From positions 44,662,856-44,726,855 of the forward strand of contig NC_060063.1 in assembly GCF_020283565.1 (NCBI RefSeq): DNA of 64,000 nt. Direction: 5' to 3'. The position numbers were made by a program, and so were the translations under genes. Every line of letters starts with the position of its first letter. Positions within the stretch are counted from its first letter, which is position 1. This DNA is from Trifolium pratense (lineage: Eukaryota > Streptophyta > Magnoliopsida > Fabales > Fabaceae). This document shows, piece by piece, positions 1-10,719 of this stretch. The notes beneath the pieces were generated by a model. The model ran no database searches and had not been told where the DNA came from. It worked only from the letters and a program-made list of their open reading frames with translations.

Positions 1-423
1 TTAGGTCTAACTCAACCTTAGAATTGAGTATTTGGCAGACGATACTAGTAGATCTGATTATTTTTGTTTTGGCGAGATCGTTGCGTTTGACACAACTTAC
101 AAGAACAAATACAATTATCCACTGGTTATATTTTCTGGATGCACCACCACTCAGATTGTTATATTCGGTGTTGCATTGGTATCAGATGAAACGACTGAGA
201 CATTTAAGTGGCCGTTGATGTGTTTTTTTCGAGTGCATGAAAAATAAATATATATCCAAAAGTAGTTGTATCAGATGGAGATGAGGCTAGGAGGGAGCCT
301 ATAAAACATATTGTTTTTTATGTGATCCATCGGTTGTGTGCTCGATATTTGAACCAGAATGCAGATGAAAATGTAAAGAAGTCACAATTTTTCGAGGGTT
401 TTAAAAAAGTAATGTACTTTTAA
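1..423 (+). pseudogene. FAR1/MULE-type transposase fragment (broken)
   Basis: The translation from about 14 to 247 reads like the DDE transposase core of FAR1-related and Mutator (MURA) proteins. It contains SRSDYFCFGEIVAFDTTY, then a stretch matching the usual PLVIFSG and FGVALVSDET segments. The match continues after a frameshift from about 256 to 423, with VVSDGDEAR and HRLCARYLNQNA, which correspond to the second catalytic Asp and the RLCAWHLNQN segment of the family. The stop at 245-247 and the frame change show that it cannot encode a full protein. The left end lies outside the window. It could derive from a FAR1-like gene or from a MULE; this piece does not decide between them. Confidence 0.75.
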
Positions 424-861
424 CAAAAAAAAAATCAATTCATTCTAAATTAATTTTTATGATCACAAACCAAATACTTCCTTTGTCTATTTGTCTCTAA
501 TTATAAGTTTATTTTTGAGTGTTAAAAGTATAAATTCGGAGACATGAATATTTTAATCGCTTTGATTTTGTAATATTTGTAAGTATTTTATCCTTTCATG
601 CTACTATCAATTAGAAATTATGCAAGTTTATTAGCAGATTTATCTTTGTGCAATATCGAAAATTATGTTGTTTTTTACATATTACCAATTAAATGAATAA
701 GTAATTGTTTTTATAATATTAAAGAAAAGTCATTTAAGAATAATAATCGATCTCATCGCTATAATTCATAATTTTTGTTTTATATTTCACGTTTGGCACG
801 TGGAGCTCAGGTTCTGATTAAAAAATATATATGGTAAAGCGTGTATACTTTATCTTTCATC
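424..861. other. AT-rich upstream region of the lipoxygenase gene
   Basis: No open reading frame or recognisable repeat end is visible. The stretch is AT-rich and leads into the lipoxygenase promoter. A G-box-like core CACGTG lies at about 797-802, in the run TTGGCACGTGGAGC, and could be a regulatory element. That role is inferred from the motif only. Confidence 0.4.
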
Positions 862-868
862 TATAAAT
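862..868 (+). promoter_or_regulatory. TATA box of the lipoxygenase gene
   Basis: The motif TATAAATA sits about 100 bases before the start codon at 966. An adenine/cytosine-rich leader (AAACCAAAACAAGC) follows, which fits a plant transcription start near 890-900. The distance and context are typical. No transcript evidence is available. Confidence 0.6.
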
Positions 869-965
869 ACATTTGCTTTTCTCATAAACCAAAACAAGCT
901 TCTTTTTCAACTACTAAATCAAATATCTAGTGTTAATTTGTTTGATAAAAAAAAAGTTAGCAAAA

Positions 966-2157
966 ATGTTTGGCATATTTGACAAGGGCCAAAAAATCAA
1001 GGGGACTGTGGTGTTGATGCCCAAAAATGTTTTGGACTTCAATGCCATAACATCCATCGGTAAAGGCGGTGTTCTTGACGCCGCCGGAAGTCTCATTGGT
1101 GGAGTTACAAGCGTTGTTGGTCAAGTTGTTGACACTGCAACTGCTTTCTTAGGCCGTAATGTCTCTATGCAGTTGATTAGTGCTACCAAGACTGATGGTT
1201 TGTTCTCTATCTTCAATTATTCAATTCATTCTTCATCTTTCATGTTCTATATATTTATAGAGACATTCCTGTCCAAAAAACATATATATATCTATCGAAT
1301 TGAACTAGTTGCAATCACTTCCTTTATGTAGTCTTACAGTCATCATATTTATAACCATCCGATTAGATCTTGATCGGACAATTTAAAAAAAATTATCTTA
1401 TTCTTATTTAAGAATTATAAAAACTTGTGTTGAAATTAATCAGGATCGTCTGATCTTAATCAGACGATCAATAATGTTTAACTACATGACTGCAGTGACG
1501 TTTTGACCGCACATAACCTGATCCTATATCTATAGAGACATATTTAAACCATGTACTCTATGTTTTTTTTTTCTGGACAATATATACTCTACAGTATGTT
1601 CTTAGAATCATATATCCCCAATTATTCAATATGCTAGCCGGCTATCTGACCCCACCATCGCCTTCATGATATTAAAAATAAGGTTGTGCTAAAAAATAAT
1701 AATTTTGTGTTGTAAATGATAATATTTAAACTTTTAAAAAATTAAATGCATAATTTATAAGGTAAAAATTACACTTTGATCCCTTAATATATGTACCTTT
1801 AAATACATATTAGCATTTTCCTAAAAATAATAATCAACCGTGACAATCATATATTTATCGATCATTAACTAGAAGCAGCTATTGTTATTTTCACTTATAT
1901 TAAAACAAAATTAATAATCATGTAAGTATAATTCAGTTAATAGCTATCAAAAATATTATTGGAGAGATTGGAGTTTGAACCTTAAATTCCTAACTCCTCC
2001 GCACTTTAAATGTGGAGTTTAGTCACTAGACAAAAAAGAAAATTGATAAATGAGAACCAAAAATAAAAATAAAATTGAGATATTGACCCTAAAGAGAAAA
2101 AAAATTGGCCAAGTGGAAATTCACTTTTAAAATGAATAAGTGGAGGGTTCGAAATTC

Positions 2158-2247
<90 letters not shown>

Positions 2248-5200
2248 GAGAGATCAAATTACACCGGTGTAACATTTGAGTAATGTTACACTGCTCAATA
2301 ATGCTTCAACGAATACAAATTTTACAAAATCCACCGTTGGATTGAAAGTTTATATCATTTAGATCATCTATGTTCAATTTTACAAAAATCTAAAATCGTT
2401 TGATATGTTATTGAGACCGATCAAGATTAACGCTTTATGCGTTTTTATTGAATACCGTTAAGCTTGATCAATCTCAATAACATATCAAATGATTTTAGAT
2501 TTTTATAGAATTGAACATGAATGATCTATATGATATAAATTTTCAATCCAACGGTGAATTTTGTAAAATTTGTATTCGTTGAAGCGTTATTGAGCAGTGT
2601 AACATTACTCAAATGTTACACTGATGTAATTTGATCTCTTCCCATATATATAACAATATTCCTACTAACTGAGTTATCTTCACAGTAACAAATTGATAGT
2701 TAATTTAATTTGTATAACTTAATTCTTTATCTTCTAAGATACATTTACAAATGTGCGTCTAAATTTAAACTTAAATTTGTCATCACATTTAAAATGTATA
2801 AATCTAACCACACAAAAGGAAAACTTGATTCTAAGATATATTTAGAGATAAAAATAATAGGTAATAATATAATATTTTGGGAAAATAAGTGGTGACACGT
2901 TAGATTATATAATTGGTGATTGTGATATATTTTCTACTAATTGAACAGAAACAAGTGGAAGATAGAGGATATGCTTGTTTTATTTAATTTTTCTAGATGT
3001 ACTTGAATTTGACAATAATAATATACTACATTATTTACATACAGGTAGGTGTGTCCATTTTTTTAGTGATTATTATTAGATTATTAAATCACGAATCATG
3101 TTTATATTTCTTTAATGGAATAATTTTATATGTGTAATTTTTTATTTTTTATTTTTGTAGTAAGTGGAAAGGGTCTAGTTGGAAAGGAAACATTTTTGAG
3201 CAAACATCTTCCTCAATTACCAACTTTGGGAGCAAGACAAGATGCATTCAGTATTTTCTTTGAATATGATGCTAATTTTGGAATCCCAGGAGCATTTTAC
3301 ATAAGAAATTACACACAAGCTGAATTTTTCCTTGTTAGTGTGACTCTTGATGACATTCCTAACCGTGGAAGTGTTCAATTTGTTTGTAATTCATGGATTT
3401 ACAACTTCAAAAGCTACAAAAATGATCGCATCTTTTTCACCAATGATGTAAGCTTTCAAATCTAAATTAAGGGTTATAATATATTTATATGATTGTAAGA
3501 GAATTGAACAAACTAATATACATGTTTGTCCAATAAAAAATTACACATTTTTTATTCATGTGAATGAGATATATAATTAAATTGAATTTATTACAGACTT
3601 ATCTTCCAAGTCAAACTCCGGCTCCATTAAATCACTATAGAGAAGAAGAGTTGCAAAATTTAAGAGGAGATGGAACAGGAGAACGCAAAGAATGGGATAG
3701 GATATATGATTATGATATTTATAATGATTTGGGAAATCCAGATGGTGGTGACAATCTTGTTCGTCCGGTTCTTGGAGGGTCTAGCGACTATCCCTACCCT
3801 CGTAGGGTTAGAAGTGGTAGAAAACCAACCAGAAAAGGTTAGTTTTATGTTTTATAATTTTGATGCATATTTTCCTCAATTATAGATGTTGTCTCGTTTG
3901 ATATGCCTCATATATTATCGGTCGATTTTTTGTTCTGATAATTTTTTTATGGTAATTTGATTGGTAACAGATCCTAAGAGTGAGAAACCTGGTGTCATTT
4001 ATGTTCCAAGAGATGAAAATTTTGGTCATTTGAAGTCATCAGACTTTCTTATGTATGGAATAAAATCATTGTCTCAAGATGTCTTGCCTCTGTTTCAAGC
4101 TGTAATTTTCGATCTAAATTTCACGCCGAATGAGTTTGATAGCTTTGATGAAGTGCGCGGACTTTTTGAAGGCGGAATTAAGCTTCCTACTGATATACTT
4201 AGCAAAATTAGCCCCCTTCCAGCCCTTAAGGAAATCCTCCGCACTGATGGTGAACAAGTCCTCAAGTTTCCACCACCTCAAGTAATTAGAGGTAATTTAT
4301 ACATCTTAATCAAACCACCTATAGTTATTAGAAACTTATATTATATCGGTATATCATACTAAGAAACAACGTGAAACTCGTGTTTTATGCTGAGCAGTTA
4401 GCAAGTCTGCATGGATGACTGATGAAGAATTTGGAAGAGAGATGGTTGCCGGCGTAAATCCTTGTGTGATTCAACTTCTCCAAGTACGTTCGAAATGTAT
4501 TATTAATATTTGTTGATTAAATTATGTATTTTGTTGTCAATAGCCAAACATTCATATATTTTTTCGTATCAAATTATTTTTCGACATGACAGGAGTTTCC
4601 ACCAAAAAGCACGCTAAATGCCACCGTCTATGGTGATCAAACTAGTACAATAACAAAAGAACACTTAGAGTCCAACCTTGGCGAGCTCACCGTAGAAGCG
4701 GTATGATATAAATATGTTTTAGTTAAAAGTCATTGGCTTGTAAATCAATCAAAACTAAAAAATCATGTGATTGAAACTAAATTTGTGGAACAGGCACTTG
4801 ATGGAAAGAGATTATTCATTTTAAATTACCATGATGCATTCATGCCTTATTTGGAGAGGATAAACTTAAATGCAAAAGCTTATGCTACTAGGACAATCTT
4901 GTTCTTGAAAGATGATGGGACTTTGAAGCCAATTGCCATAGAATTAAGTTTGCCACACCCAAATGGTGTCCAATATGGTTCTGAAAGCAAAGTATTCTTG
5001 CCTGCAGACGAAGGTGCTGAAAGTATAATTTGGCTATTGGCAAAGGCTCATGTAATTGTAAATGACTCATGCTATCATCAACTTATGAGCCATTGGTATG
5101 TATTACCTTTTACAATCGACACGATTTTTGTTTTATACAAAAAGCCTATAAAAAGAATAGGAGTATTGCAGATTCGAACCTGCGTTCCAACATTTAAATA

Positions 5201-6409
5201 TCCATGCAACGTCTTATCCCCTAAGCTGCACTTGTGAAACTATATGACATGATTATTAATATGAAATATTATGGTGTTGTAGGTTGAATACACATGCGGT
5301 GGTTGAACCATTCATCATAGCAACAAACAGACATCTTAGTGTGCTTCATCCGATTAATAAACTTTTATATCCTCACTTCCGTGATACAATAAATATCAAT
5401 GGACTTGCTCGACAAGCTCTAATAAATGCCGGTGGTATTATTGAACAAACATTTTTGCCCGGACCAAATTCCATCGAGATTTCTTCCGCGGTTTACAAGA
5501 ATTGGGTTTTCACTGATCAAGCATTACCAGCTGATCTTATCAAGAGGTGATTTTCTACGAAGACCGAGATTATCAAATTTTGATGCATTATGCATATAAA
5601 ATATTAATACAAACTTGTTAATTGGTATTAATAAAAAATTGTTTGTTTAATACAGAGGATTAGCCGTTGAGGACCCTTCTTCCCCCCATGGCCTTCGTCT
5701 TGCGATAGAGGACTACCCGTATGCTGTTGATGGATTGGAAATATGGGATGCTATTAAGGCGTGGGTCGAAGACTATGTTTCCTTATATTACCCAACAGAT
5801 GAAGCAGTGCAAAAAGACACCGAAATTCAAACTTGGTGGAAGGAAGCCGTCGAAAAGGGTCACGGTGACTTGAAAGACAAGCCATGGTGGCCTAAGATGC
5901 AATCTGTTCAAGACTTGGTTCAATCTTGCTCCATTATCATATGGACTGCTTCTGCTCTTCACGCAGCTGTTAACTTTGGACAGTATCCTTACGGAGGATA
6001 TATCCTAAACCGTCCAACACTTAGCAGAAGATTTATTCCGGAGAAAGGAACTCCAGAATATGATGAGATGGTGAAAAGTCCTGAAAAAGCATATTTAAGA
6101 ACAATTACACCAAAATATCAAACCCTTGTTGATCTTTCAGTTATCGAGATATTGTCAAGACATGCTTCCGATGAAGTGTACCTTGGAGAGAGGGATAGCA
6201 AGTTTTGGACATCTGATTCAAGGGCAATTCAAGCTTTTCAAAAGTTTGGAAGCAAGTTAACTGAAATTGAAGGGAAAATCACTAAGAGGAACAATGAGCC
6301 TAGTTTGAGAAACCGTACCGGACCAGTGCAATTGCCCTACACTTTGCTCCTTCGTTCAAGTGAAGAAGGATTAACTTTTAGAGGAATTCCAAACAGTATC
6401 TCCATTTAA
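966..6409 (+). CDS. LOX: Lipoxygenase, linoleate 13S/9S type, nine exons
   Basis: Exons: 966-1197, 3161-3447, 3597-3837, 3971-4291, 4398-4483, 4593-4700, 4794-5095, 5283-5546 and 5656-6409. All introns are GT-AG and the frame is open for 864 codons, the usual length for cytosolic legume LOX. The N-terminal PLAT/C2-like beta-barrel lies in exons 1-2 (IKGTVVLM start; [15 protein letters not shown]). The catalytic domain carries the iron ligands His525 and His530 (SHWLNTHA), His716 and Asn720 ([13 protein letters not shown]) and the C-terminal Ile864 (NSISI). The enzyme adds O2 to linoleic/linolenic acid to make hydroperoxides. Ala568 in LARQAL corresponds to the Ala linked to S-products. Thr582-Phe583 matches the T-F pair of soybean LOX-1 rather than the T-V common in 9-LOX, so 13-specific or dual activity is inferred. 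No transit peptide is apparent. The product is predicted intact. Intron 1 is unusually long (1963 bases) because of repeats. Confidence 0.95.
1960..2158. repeat. SINE-like tRNA-derived pieces in LOX intron 1
   Basis: Two short tRNA-like heads face each other. The first, about 1965-2032, is on the minus strand: its reverse complement starts GTCTAGTGACTAAA and contains GGTTCAAACTCC. The second, about 2098-2158, is on the plus strand: GGCCAAGTGGAAATTCAC followed by GGGTTCGAAATTC. These resemble box A and box B of RNA polymerase III promoters found in plant SINEs. Similar heads occur at 26159, 40605, 42345, 44968 and 45260. They lack complete SINE structure here. Confidence 0.5.
2160..2245. repeat. 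TA dinucleotide microsatellite in LOX intron 1
   Basis: An uninterrupted run of TA repeats about 86 bases long lies directly after a SINE-like tail and directly before a palindromic MITE. It is likely to vary in length between individuals. Confidence 0.95.
2246..2643. mobile_element. Palindromic MITE in LOX intron 1
   Basis: The 398-base element is almost one perfect inverted repeat. It begins GGGAGAGATCAAATTACA and its end read backwards gives GGGAAGAGATCAAATTACA. The arms run through nearly the whole length to a short centre near 2440. Internal stretches such as GGATTGAAAGTTTATATCAT and GATATGTTATTGAGAC are shared with the MITEs at 27873 and 45755. The flanks are TA repeats, so a target duplication cannot be resolved. 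Its relatives have 9-bp duplications, which points to a Mutator-derived family. Confidence 0.85.
5150..5240 (-). repeat. tRNA-like/SINE fragment in LOX intron 7
   Basis: Read on the minus strand, this stretch contains GCTTAGGGGATAAGACG, which resembles box A, and 40 bases later GCAGGTTCGAATCTGC, a box B with complementary flanks that could form a T-arm. There is no full cloverleaf, anticodon arm or CCA-compatible acceptor stem, so it is not a functional tRNA gene. It is best read as the tRNA-derived head of a SINE inserted antisense in the short seventh intron (5096-5282). Confidence 0.55.
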
Positions 6410-6567
6410 ATAAAAAAACAAAAGTGTGTGTGTGTTTTTTTTTTTAATTTATAATTGGGCACTTTTTCTCTTCAATAACATCAATGTTATAATTGTCTAT
6501 GTATAATTATTGTCTCTATGTTTGTGCTTTGTATCACTACTGTATTTGAGAGCTCTCATTCACATAT

Positions 6568-6573
6568 AATAAA
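6568..6573 (+). terminator. Polyadenylation signal of the LOX gene
   Basis: An AATAAA hexamer lies about 160 bases after the stop codon, within a T-rich and GT-rich 3' untranslated region (TGTGTGTGTTTTT near 6425 and TTTGTGCTTTG near 6510). This is a plausible plant cleavage/polyadenylation site. Other weaker signals nearby are possible. Confidence 0.55.
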
Positions 6574-6739
6574 GTGTGTTTAGTTTTCACTATTGCTTTG
6601 TACTATTTATTCCATTTTTCAAACCAGCAACCTTTTTTTTTTTTAAGGATAGTAAAAATTTAATTTAATTTTTAACAAAACTTTCAATATATATTAAAAA
6701 TGGATAAAAATACAAGAAGAGAAACAACAACTCAAAAGC

Positions 6740-6990
6740 AAGATGATGAATAAGTCGTCCGGCATTACCATTGACACTCGAAAGTCGAAACCACACCTAA
6801 AAATGTTATACCAACTATAAGATGATCCTCCATATCATCGACCGACGATCTCCGGTTCCACAAATTCTCTCTTGTAGGCAACCAATGATAGAGCATAAGC
6901 ACTTGCCAAGAAAAAATCACCACCTTTAATGGAGTATAACTTTTCCACAACCTATCCAATAGACTATTGGTTTCCAACCCAAACAAAGAG
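6740..6990 (-). pseudogene. LINE reverse-transcriptase tail (zf-RVT) remnant
   Basis: The minus-strand reading contains LDRLWKSYTPLKVVIFSWQVL followed by LPTRENLWNRR and DDMEDH. This matches the zinc-finger-like zf-RVT segment that follows reverse transcriptase in plant L1-type LINEs. The usual Cys/His cluster after it is lost (VGITF in place of VxCG). It is a short, decayed fragment just beyond the LOX 3' end. Confidence 0.75.
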
Positions 6991-7048
6991 GGAGGAGAAA
7001 TTTTTTGAATTCTTTATTTTGTTTCCAAGTTATGAATATATAAAATTA

Positions 7049-8008
7049 GAGTTGGGATCCGTTGACACCAGGTGTCAAACTTTAATTTGACACCAAATCT
7101 CAACCGTCTAACTTTTTAAATCAAAGGCTAATAATAATTTCCTATATTAACTCATGTGTGTATCTATTTAGGAGATTCCTTATTTTTTGGTCTCATAAAA
7201 ATTTGATTTGTTGTGTACCAAAAAAAAATGATTTGTTGTTCTACCAAAAAAATTGGTTTGTTGTTTGTTCTAAAAAAATTGATTTGTTGTTATTCAATCT
7301 TTCCCAGCATTACTATTCTTCTTGCATTTTTATTTCCCTTTGGTTAATTGTAGATAAATATAGGTTTAAAATTTATCTAAAATTTATGAAATCGATTGCA
7401 GATGGTGTGCAAATTGAGTTTTGGAATCAATTGAACATATAGTTTATATAGCATTGAAAGCAAATGCATATATGATCATCAATCATGGTACAATTTTATG
7501 GTATTAATTTTTTTTTTACAGTATTTATGGTATTAATATAGAAAACCCTTTTAATGAATATTTTTTGTTACATAACCCTTTTAATGAAATTGAATTGGTA
7601 GTTGGTTATCGGTGTACACAAAAATCAATAATTATTTTTTCTTTTTGGGTATGAATGAAAGAGTGGTTGTTGTGCAAAGAAGTTTTCATGGGTTGAAGAA
7701 CATAAAGACCATCTTCTATTTTTGTTGATGGGTTTGAGAGGTGGATCAACTTCATGAGAAAAGAGAGCACCAGAGAGATGAATGAAAACACACGAATAGT
7801 AATGTTGGGAAGATTGAATAACAACGAATCATTCCTTTTTTAACAACAAATCAAATTTTTATGAGACCATAAAATAAGGAATCTCCTAAATAGATACACA
7901 CATAAGTTAATATAGAAAATTATTATTAGCCTTTGATTAGAAAAATTAGACGGTTGAGATTTGGTGTCAAATTAAAGTTTGACACCTGGTGTCAACGGAT
8001 CCTGACTC
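7049..8008. mobile_element. Mutator-like non-autonomous element, 960 bp
   Basis: Long terminal inverted repeats begin GAGTTGGGATCCGTTGACAC at 7049 and end with the complement at 8008. They stay similar for about 190 bases, with further matching patches to roughly 270. A perfect 9-bp direct repeat ATAAAATTA lies at 7040-7048 and 8009-8017, the target duplication length of Mutator elements. The interior, about 7320-7790, has no transposase and no long convincing ORF. It contains T-rich repeats of the pattern TTTGTTGT-N-CCAAAAAAA. Confidence 0.9.
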
Positions 8009-8299
8009 ATAAAATTAAATTAACACATAATTTTGATGACTATATATGATGATCATAATCTACATGTACACCTTTTGAATATAAAAATGATAATATGAAC
8101 TAGTAAATATAAAATGTTTTGCATAACTAGAACTCAAACTAAAAAGTTATTTAACGATTATTCATTCAATTAATAAATTTAATATTGTTTGAAAATTTTA
8201 ACAAATTAATTTAATTGATATGATATTATGTTCACAGTAATTTTAAAATTCTCAACATATCTTTTTTTGGGAAACAATATTATATTAATATTTTAAGTA

Positions 8300-8680
8300 C
8301 TCCCGCCATTCCTTTTTCTTTGTCGTTTTAGAAAAAAAAATAAAAAATTAAGAAAGTGTATTTTTGCACCTTATCTTCCTATTATACCCTTATTTTAATT
8401 CACCAATAAATTCCTTTAATTTTTTTTTTGCACACACTTTATCTTTCCAATAAATTTAATATATTATGTACCAAAAAAATTAATATGTTATGTACCAAAA
8501 AAAACCTTTAGTTTTTCAAATATATATTAAATCTTTTATGGTTTGAAACAATTACTCCTAAATATTTGAAATTTATATGAGGGTATAATAAACAAAATAT
8601 AACCTTAAATTATCAAAAAGACAAACAATTTGAAACAATTTTTTTTTCCTAAAACGACAAAGAAAAAGGAACGGAGGGAG
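8300..8680. mobile_element. Stowaway-like MITE
   Basis: The ends are CTCCCGCCATTCC and GGAACGGAGGGAG, each flanked by a TA dinucleotide (8298-8299 and 8681-8682). Inverted arms carry TCTTTGTCGTTTTAG and its complement. TA duplication with CTCCCTCC-type ends is the mark of Stowaway/mariner MITEs. It has no coding capacity. Confidence 0.85.
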
Positions 8681-8769
8681 TACCAGTTATGTACACCGGT
8701 TGTTATGAAACTTTAAAAAATAGTAAGGCAATTCTTGAAGGAAGTAACTAGTGCTCAATTTTAAGGTGG

Positions 8770-10171
8770 TGACGGTGGTTCTTCAAGTGCACAGAATCGC
8801 TACCAAGTAATAAAGTGATAAGTTTATCGTTCTCCACAGGGATTGTGCCAAGGTTACTAGTTTCGCTTAAAAATATCGTAGTTGTCTTCGCTTTGTTTGT
8901 TTAAGAAGGGTATCTTTACGGGAACTTTAGTAAATTGCAGGAAATAAAGTGCTTAAAATAAATAATAGAAAATAAAGGGTGTGTGTGTGACCAAACGAGG
9001 TGGTTAAGTGTGGTCGGATCCCTCCCTTACTCCTGCTTGGTTGCTCAATTATTTACCTTTTCTAGGATTTAGACTATTGAAAATAGGTGTGATGTATTTA
9101 TTATCTGTTCATATTCCTATTACAAGCTTTACAGAGTCTAGTTAGAGGTTCCCTTTACTTTATTTAGACACCATTGTCCAGAGCTCCACTTTTTCGTTAA
9201 AACTTGAATCTCATCACCCTGGTGACCCCTAAATTATAAGTTGTCACGTTTGCCTAAAACTAGTCACCTACCCACAGGCATACTCTGCAAGGTAGAAATT
9301 ATCGTTCTTTTTCAATCCTATACTAAGACGGCAGATACTGAATTTAATGGTCTCATGTAGGCCCTAGCACACTGTCCTTCGTTCGAGATTACTAGCTTCG
9401 TTTCCTATGCGATATCCACTAGGTCCTTAGATTTTATTCTAACGTGATCAATATAAAAATAACCAAAACCAGACAATTGAAAGAATTTGAAATAGAAATA
9501 ACTGGATTTATAAATAATACAAATAATACAACCAAGCATTCGTAAGGGAGTTTCTCGACTCCACCTAACCTAGGAAAAATAAATTACAAAAGCAGAAAGA
9601 AAAGAACCTTATTGGCCTTGGAGTTCCTTGGCCTCCTTGCCTCCTCCTTAGAGTTCTCATACTATAGAGTGAATATTGAATAGCTCTCAATATTTCTGAA
9701 TGAATAATTGTGAAGGAGGAAAGCTCTATTTATAGTTTTACAACTGGATTTGGGCTTTTTCTGCGCATCCATCGGACCCATTGTGGCCACGATGACGTGT
9801 AATTTTTTCTCATCGTGGCCACGATGGATCCTATCATGGTGCGATTGAAGATTTGATCAGGATTTTCTGCGTATTTTTCAAGTCATCATCGTGCCACGAT
9901 GACAAGCCATCGTGCCACGATGGTAAAGATTTTCAGCAGATTTTCTTCAATTTTATCTGTCTTCTCATCGCGCCACGTTGAACCTCATTGTGGGTACGAT
10001 GGTTGCGCTGCTTTATTACATTTTTGCCTTTTTTTTGCTGTTTTTTCCACTTTTCTTGCTTCTGGTCCTTGTAACTTCACTTTTTCCGATATTTGCTTGC
10101 TTTTGCTCTTCAATTACTATAAAAACTATACTAATTTACTATTAAAAATATCATATAATTGGGTGTCATCA
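8770..10171 (-). mobile_element. Solo LTR of the TGATGACA family
   Basis: On the minus strand the unit runs from TGATGACA to CACCGTCA and is 1402 bases long. A perfect 5-bp duplication GGTGG lies at 8765-8769 and 10172-10176. The opposite-strand copies near 33165-40253 share the same sequence, including the polypurine-rich ACTCTAAGGAGGAGG and the end CTGTGCACTTG. A TATA-like CTATAAATAGAG (complement near 9725-9736) separates a promoter part, rich in CATCGTGGCCACGATG palindromes, from the leader part. There is no internal region, so this is a solo LTR left by LTR-LTR recombination. The superfamily cannot be fixed from the LTR alone. Confidence 0.88.
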
Positions 10172-10176
10172 GGTGG

Positions 10177-10260
10177 ATTCTAGCATGGGTGAGAAAAACA
10201 TATCTCCCACCGGAAGGAGAGCTATGATACCTGTTATAGCAGGTGGAGCCGGTAATAACA
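10177..10260 (+). other. Short unidentified segment repeated in inverted form at 15010-15075
   Basis: With the solo LTR removed, the sequence reads TTTTAAGGTGGATTCTAGCATGGGTGAG and continues with ACATATCTCCCACCGG. The reverse complement of about 15010-15080 has TGGATTCTAGCATGG followed by ACATGTCTCCCATCGG. The two are clearly homologous over about 55 bases. They may be the ends of a large element or two copies of an unknown repeat. A short open frame starts at the ATG (10185) but is not recognisable. Confidence 0.5.
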
Positions 10261-10423
10261 ATAATATTAGTTTTTTTAAAAAAAACAACATAATTTATTT
10301 ATTTTGGTAAGAAACAACATAATTTATTTATTTATGTATACTTTAAAATTAAAATTATTTACAAATATTCTGAAAAAGATTACATTATTTTCAATATTTT
10401 CTCTATAGAATTTTCTACAGAGG

Positions 10424-10640
10424 GTCCGTTTGGATTAGTTTATCTTTGAGCTTATGCAAATTAGCTTATACAAATAATTTTTTATATATATATTATTATA
10501 AGTTTATAAAGGTAGCTTATGAAAAAATAGTTTATAAAAAAAAAAAATTGTTAGTAAGAACTGATGAATTAACATAAAATCTTATTTGTTTGTATAATTT
10601 GTTTTGTATAAGCTCAAAAAATATCAATCCAAACGGACGC
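10424..10640. mobile_element. Small inverted-repeat MITE (GGTCCGTTTGGATT ends)
   Basis: The left end GGTCCGTTTGGATTAGTTT and the right end, complement of GGCGTCCGTTTGGATTGAT, are inverted, as are the inner TGAGCTTATGCAAATTAGC and its partner. The GTTTGG-type ends resemble Tourist/PIF-Harbinger MITEs; compare 49714-49924. No clean target duplication is visible. Confidence 0.7.
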
Positions 10641-10719
10641 CGAATACGTTTCTTCTTTGTTTTTTCATTTTTTTTCTAAGATTAATTAGGAACTCTATCA
10701 TATTTGTCATCCTATAAAA

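Noticed and set aside
2006..2275. Minus-strand ORF of 89 codons with a long Ile-Tyr repeat
   Set aside because: It is a translation of the TA microsatellite and MITE end within LOX intron 1.
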